Assembly: GCA_015488875.1 (NCBI GenBank)
Contig: WFMX01000061.1
Location: 1 to 7,883, forward strand
Origin: Campylobacterota bacterium
GTDB taxonomy: Bacteria; Campylobacterota; Campylobacteria; Campylobacterales; Sulfurovaceae
Direction: 5' to 3'
DNA: 7,883 nucleotides
Shown here: positions 5,704-7,883 of the stretch, in pieces
How positions within the stretch are numbered: the first letter of the stretch is position 1
Layout: each line of letters starts with the position of its first letter
The notes under the pieces: generated by a model
The model's input: the letters and a program-made list of their open reading frames with translations, nothing else
Database searches by the model: none
Told to the model about the DNA's origin: nothing
Program-made: the position numbers and the translations under genes

Positions 5704-6120
5704 ATATCTTACCAGCCTCAATTTAAGTCTATACGAAAACATATCTGTTATCGTAAATTTATCAAGCTTCTGCAACCTAAGTTTCAAAAAGCTATAGCTT
5801 TCGTCTATGTCAAAAATAGTACACTATTTGTAGCACTATCGCATCCAGGGTATAAAATGGAGCTTAATTATAATAGAGATTTATTAAAAAGCATATTAAA
5901 CATGATAAGTGATAATGATAAAGAGTGCAAAGATATGCGAGTAGGTAGCGTGGTAGTCTTCAACTCCAAATACCATAAGCTAACTTCAAAAGAGGATATC
6001 AAAACAGATCCGAAGTATACAGAACTCTCTACAGCCGAGTTCACTATAGAGAGTAGTGATAGAGATATCATAGATAGGTTTGAAGCTATAAAAAAGCAGA
6101 TATTAAATAACAGAAGATGA
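5674..6120 (+). CDS. DciA-like protein (DUF721 family)
   Basis: This is a 148-residue protein with the N-terminal layout of DUF721/DciA proteins. A helical start (SSILSHISYQPQF) is followed by a two-strand piece FVYVKNSTLFVALSHPGYKMEL (43-64), the most family-like segment, then helices and a charged tail. DciA is the ancestral bacterial loader of the replicative helicase DnaB. Whether this member loads DnaB is an inference; the family match is from memory of epsilonproteobacterial relatives. The ATG at 5674 is the only upstream Met, has no ribosome-binding site and sits at the predicted transcription start of an extended -10 promoter, so it is probably translated from a leaderless mRNA. Its first 30 bp overlap the divergent lipoprotein gene. 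uvrC follows after 4 bp, so the two are very likely co-transcribed. Cytosolic, with no signal or membrane segment. Confidence 0.75.
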   Translation: MKNASSILSHISYQPQFKSIRKHICYRKFIKLLQPKFQKAIAFVYVKNSTLFVALSHPGYKMELNYNRDLLKSILNMISDNDKECKDMRVGSVVVFNSKYHKLTSKEDIKTDPKYTELSTAEFTIESSDRDIIDRFEAIKKQILNNRR

Positions 6121-6124
6121 TGCA

Positions 6125-7883
6125 GTGACTGACAAGATAGAGACCACTATAGCCAAGCTCCCATCGACTCCAGGCGTATACCAATACTTTGACGACAGAG
6201 GCAAACTACTCTATGTGGGTAAAGCAAAAGATTTAAAAAAAAGAGTCAGAAGCTACTTTAGATTTACTCCTCATATCAAGCCAAACCCCACCCAATCAGC
6301 GAGAATATTGAAGATGCTAGGTGAAGCGGATAGTATAGAGTATATAGTCGTAGCTAGTGAAGAGGATGCTCTAGTACTAGAAAACTCTCTCATCAAACAG
6401 CTCAATCCAAAGTACAATATACTGCTAAGAGATGATAAGACATATCCATATCTATACATAGATGATAAAGATCCTTTTCCTAGATTTGAACTGACACGCA
6501 AAGTAGTGAAAGGCAAAAATATCACCTACTATGGACCATTTCCTACAGGTGGCAAAGCACTACTAGAGGCAATATATGAGATATATCCGCTTGTGCAGAA
6601 AAAAAACTGCCTTAGAGAGAAAAAGGCTTGTCTCTTCCATCAAATCAAAAAATGCCATGCTCCATGCGAAGGGAAGATCACATCCATAGAATATAAAAAG
6701 ATAATAGATGAGGTGAAAGAGTCTATAGTCAAGAGAGGAAAATTGCTAAGCTCCCTAGAGAGTAGAATGCTTTTTCTCGCAGACCAAGAGAGGTATGAGG
6801 AGGCGGCTAGACTGAGAGATATATCGTCGCTCATATCTATGCTTACGCTGACTACTACTACAGATCTAGCCTCAGATACAAACCTAGATATCTTTGCTAT
6901 TCTCAATGGCGATGAGCGAGGCGTAGTAGTCAAACTATTTATGAGAGAGGGAAAGATCATATCTAGTAGCTACAGCTACTTTAGACATACGCACAATTTC
7001 GAATTAAATGAAGCATACAAGCAGGCACTACTAGAATTTTATACTGTAGAGTCACCGCATATAGCACAGACCATATTGGTCGCTGAGGCATTTGAGGATA
7101 GAGTAGAGATAGCATCAATGCTATCCAATAGACTCAACAAAAAGATAGAGATAGTCTCACCGATCAGAGGCAAAAAAGCCAAACTTGTAGAACTAGCTAT
7201 GCAGAATGCACAAGAGCTTCTCCGAACTCAAAAGAGCCACAACTACACAGAGCAGGAGGTAGCAGACCTTTTGTCACTATCTAAAGTACCATACCGTATA
7301 GAGAGCTTTGACAACTCACATATGATGGGTGTGGCTACAGTAGGGGCTATGGTGGTTTGGCATGAGGAGGGGTGGGAGAAGAGTAGCTATCGTAGGTATG
7401 AGCTACATCAGAGAGATGAATATGGACAGATGAGAGAGATGCTGAGTAGGCGGATATCTGATTTTGAGAGAGAGCCACCACCTGATCTGTGGATACTAGA
7501 CGGAGGAGATGCAAACCTAAATCTAGCACTTCAGCTACTCGAAGATGCCAAGGTAAACTTAGATGTCATAGCTATAGCCAAAGAGAAGCTAGATGCCAAA
7601 GCACATAGAGCCAAAGGAGCAGCAAAAGATATACTCTATACCATTGACGGTGTAATTGAGCTAAAGCCAAATGATAAAAGACTACATTGGATACAGAGGC
7701 AGAGAGACGAATCGCATCGTTTCGCTATCACTTATCACAAAAATAAAAAACGAAGAGATGATACTCAGATATCTCTGCTAAACAAAAAGGGTATAGGAAA
7801 AGCTACGGTTAAAAAATTGATAGATTATTTTGGCTCATTTCAATCCATCAAAGATGCTGATATTGATGAATTGAGTAGTGTAA
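6125..7883 (+). CDS. uvrC: UvrABC system protein C (excinuclease subunit), 3' end cut by window
   Basis: UvrC makes both incisions around a lesion in nucleotide excision repair, recruited by UvrB. 586 codons are present without a stop; the family is near 600 residues, so only the tail is missing. In order: the GIY-YIG nuclease (GVY 17-19, YVGKAKDLKKR 30-40, metal-binding Glu86 in ALVLENSLIK); four Cys (162, 169, 177, 181) matching the [4Fe-4S] cluster of UvrC; the UvrB-binding UVR helices (about 210-238, ADQERYEEAARLRD); the RNase H-like nuclease with ESFDNSH (Asp396), ILDGGDANL (Asp459), Asp490 and ESHRFAITYH (His531); and the helix-hairpin-helix LLNKKGIGKATVKKLIDYFG (551-570). The start is GTG at 6125, 4 bp after the dciA-like stop; its ribosome-binding site is weak (AGAAGA), suggesting translational coupling. 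All catalytic residues look intact. Confidence 0.97.
   Translation, partial: MTDKIETTIAKLPSTPGVYQYFDDRGKLLYVGKAKDLKKRVRSYFRFTPHIKPNPTQSARILKMLGEADSIEYIVVASEEDALVLENSLIKQLNPKYNILLRDDKTYPYLYIDDKDPFPRFELTRKVVKGKNITYYGPFPTGGKALLEAIYEIYPLVQKKNCLREKKACLFHQIKKCHAPCEGKITSIEYKKIIDEVKESIVKRGKLLSSLESRMLFLADQERYEEAARLRDISSLISMLTLTTTTDLASDTNLDIFAILNGDERGVVVKLFMREGKIISSSYSYFRHTHNFELNEAYKQALLEFYTVESPHIAQTILVAEAFEDRVEIASMLSNRLNKKIEIVSPIRGKKAKLVELAMQNAQELLRTQKSHNYTEQEVADLLSLSKVPYRIESFDNSHMMGVATVGAMVVWHEEGWEKSSYRRYELHQRDEYGQMREMLSRRISDFEREPPPDLWILDGGDANLNLALQLLEDAKVNLDVIAIAKEKLDAKAHRAKGAAKDILYTIDGVIELKPNDKRLHWIQRQRDESHRFAITYHKNKKRRDDTQISLLNKKGIGKATVKKLIDYFGSFQSIKDADIDELSSV

Noticed and set aside
5713..5756. 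Minus-strand promoter for the lipoprotein operon (TATAGA at 5733-5728)
   Set aside because: The -10 matches only four of six bases and the -35 (TTACGA) about three; GATAAC nearby is equally good, so no single call is justified.
5868..7529. Minus-strand ORFs antisense to dciA-like and uvrC (5868-6071, 6271-6525, 6640-6960, 7347-7529)
   Set aside because: They oppose well-supported coding sequence; the Ser/Leu-rich composition is what antisense of AGA/GAG/TCT-rich codons yields.

Overview
The window looks like a chromosomal segment of a free-living Campylobacterota bacterium (Sulfurimonas/Sulfurovum-like). That placement is an inference from protein style: an aspartate oxidase with a short C-terminus, a NhaD-type antiporter, a DUF721 protein upstream of uvrC, and coding regions rich in ATA, CTA and AGA codons. 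No database search was possible.

Layout. 1-432 (+) is the 3' end of uvrA. It converges on an operon read from the other strand (5703 to 2732, minus): a 45-residue LptM-like lipoprotein, nadB (L-aspartate oxidase, NAD synthesis) and nhaD (Na+/H+ antiporter). The convergent gap between uvrA and nhaD would be only about 346 bp, but it holds a complete group II intron on the minus strand (592-2544, 1953 nt) with its own reverse transcriptase/maturase (678-2021). The intron's 5' end (GTGTG), domain V hairpin, domain VI with a bulged A, 3' AC end and two 6-bp EBS-IBS pairings can all be read, so its borders are well fixed. Two related imperfect palindromes (470-524 and 2650-2706) lie on either side, and the intron's target resembles their loop sequence.

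To the right, a DciA-like (DUF721) gene (5674-6120, +) and uvrC (6125 to the window end, +, lacking only its last residues) form a second operon. It diverges from the lipoprotein-nadB-nhaD operon, and the first 30 bp of the two leading genes overlap head to head. A perfect extended -10 box (TGTTATAAT, 5659-5667) ends 6 bp before the dciA-like ATG, which predicts a leaderless mRNA for dciA-uvrC.

The host genes cover excision repair (UvrA, UvrC), probable helicase loading (DciA-like), NAD synthesis, sodium/proton exchange and an outer-membrane lipoprotein. I see no defence system, CRISPR array or tRNA. The unusual content is the intron and its palindromic target, and the overlapping divergent start with a leaderless promoter.
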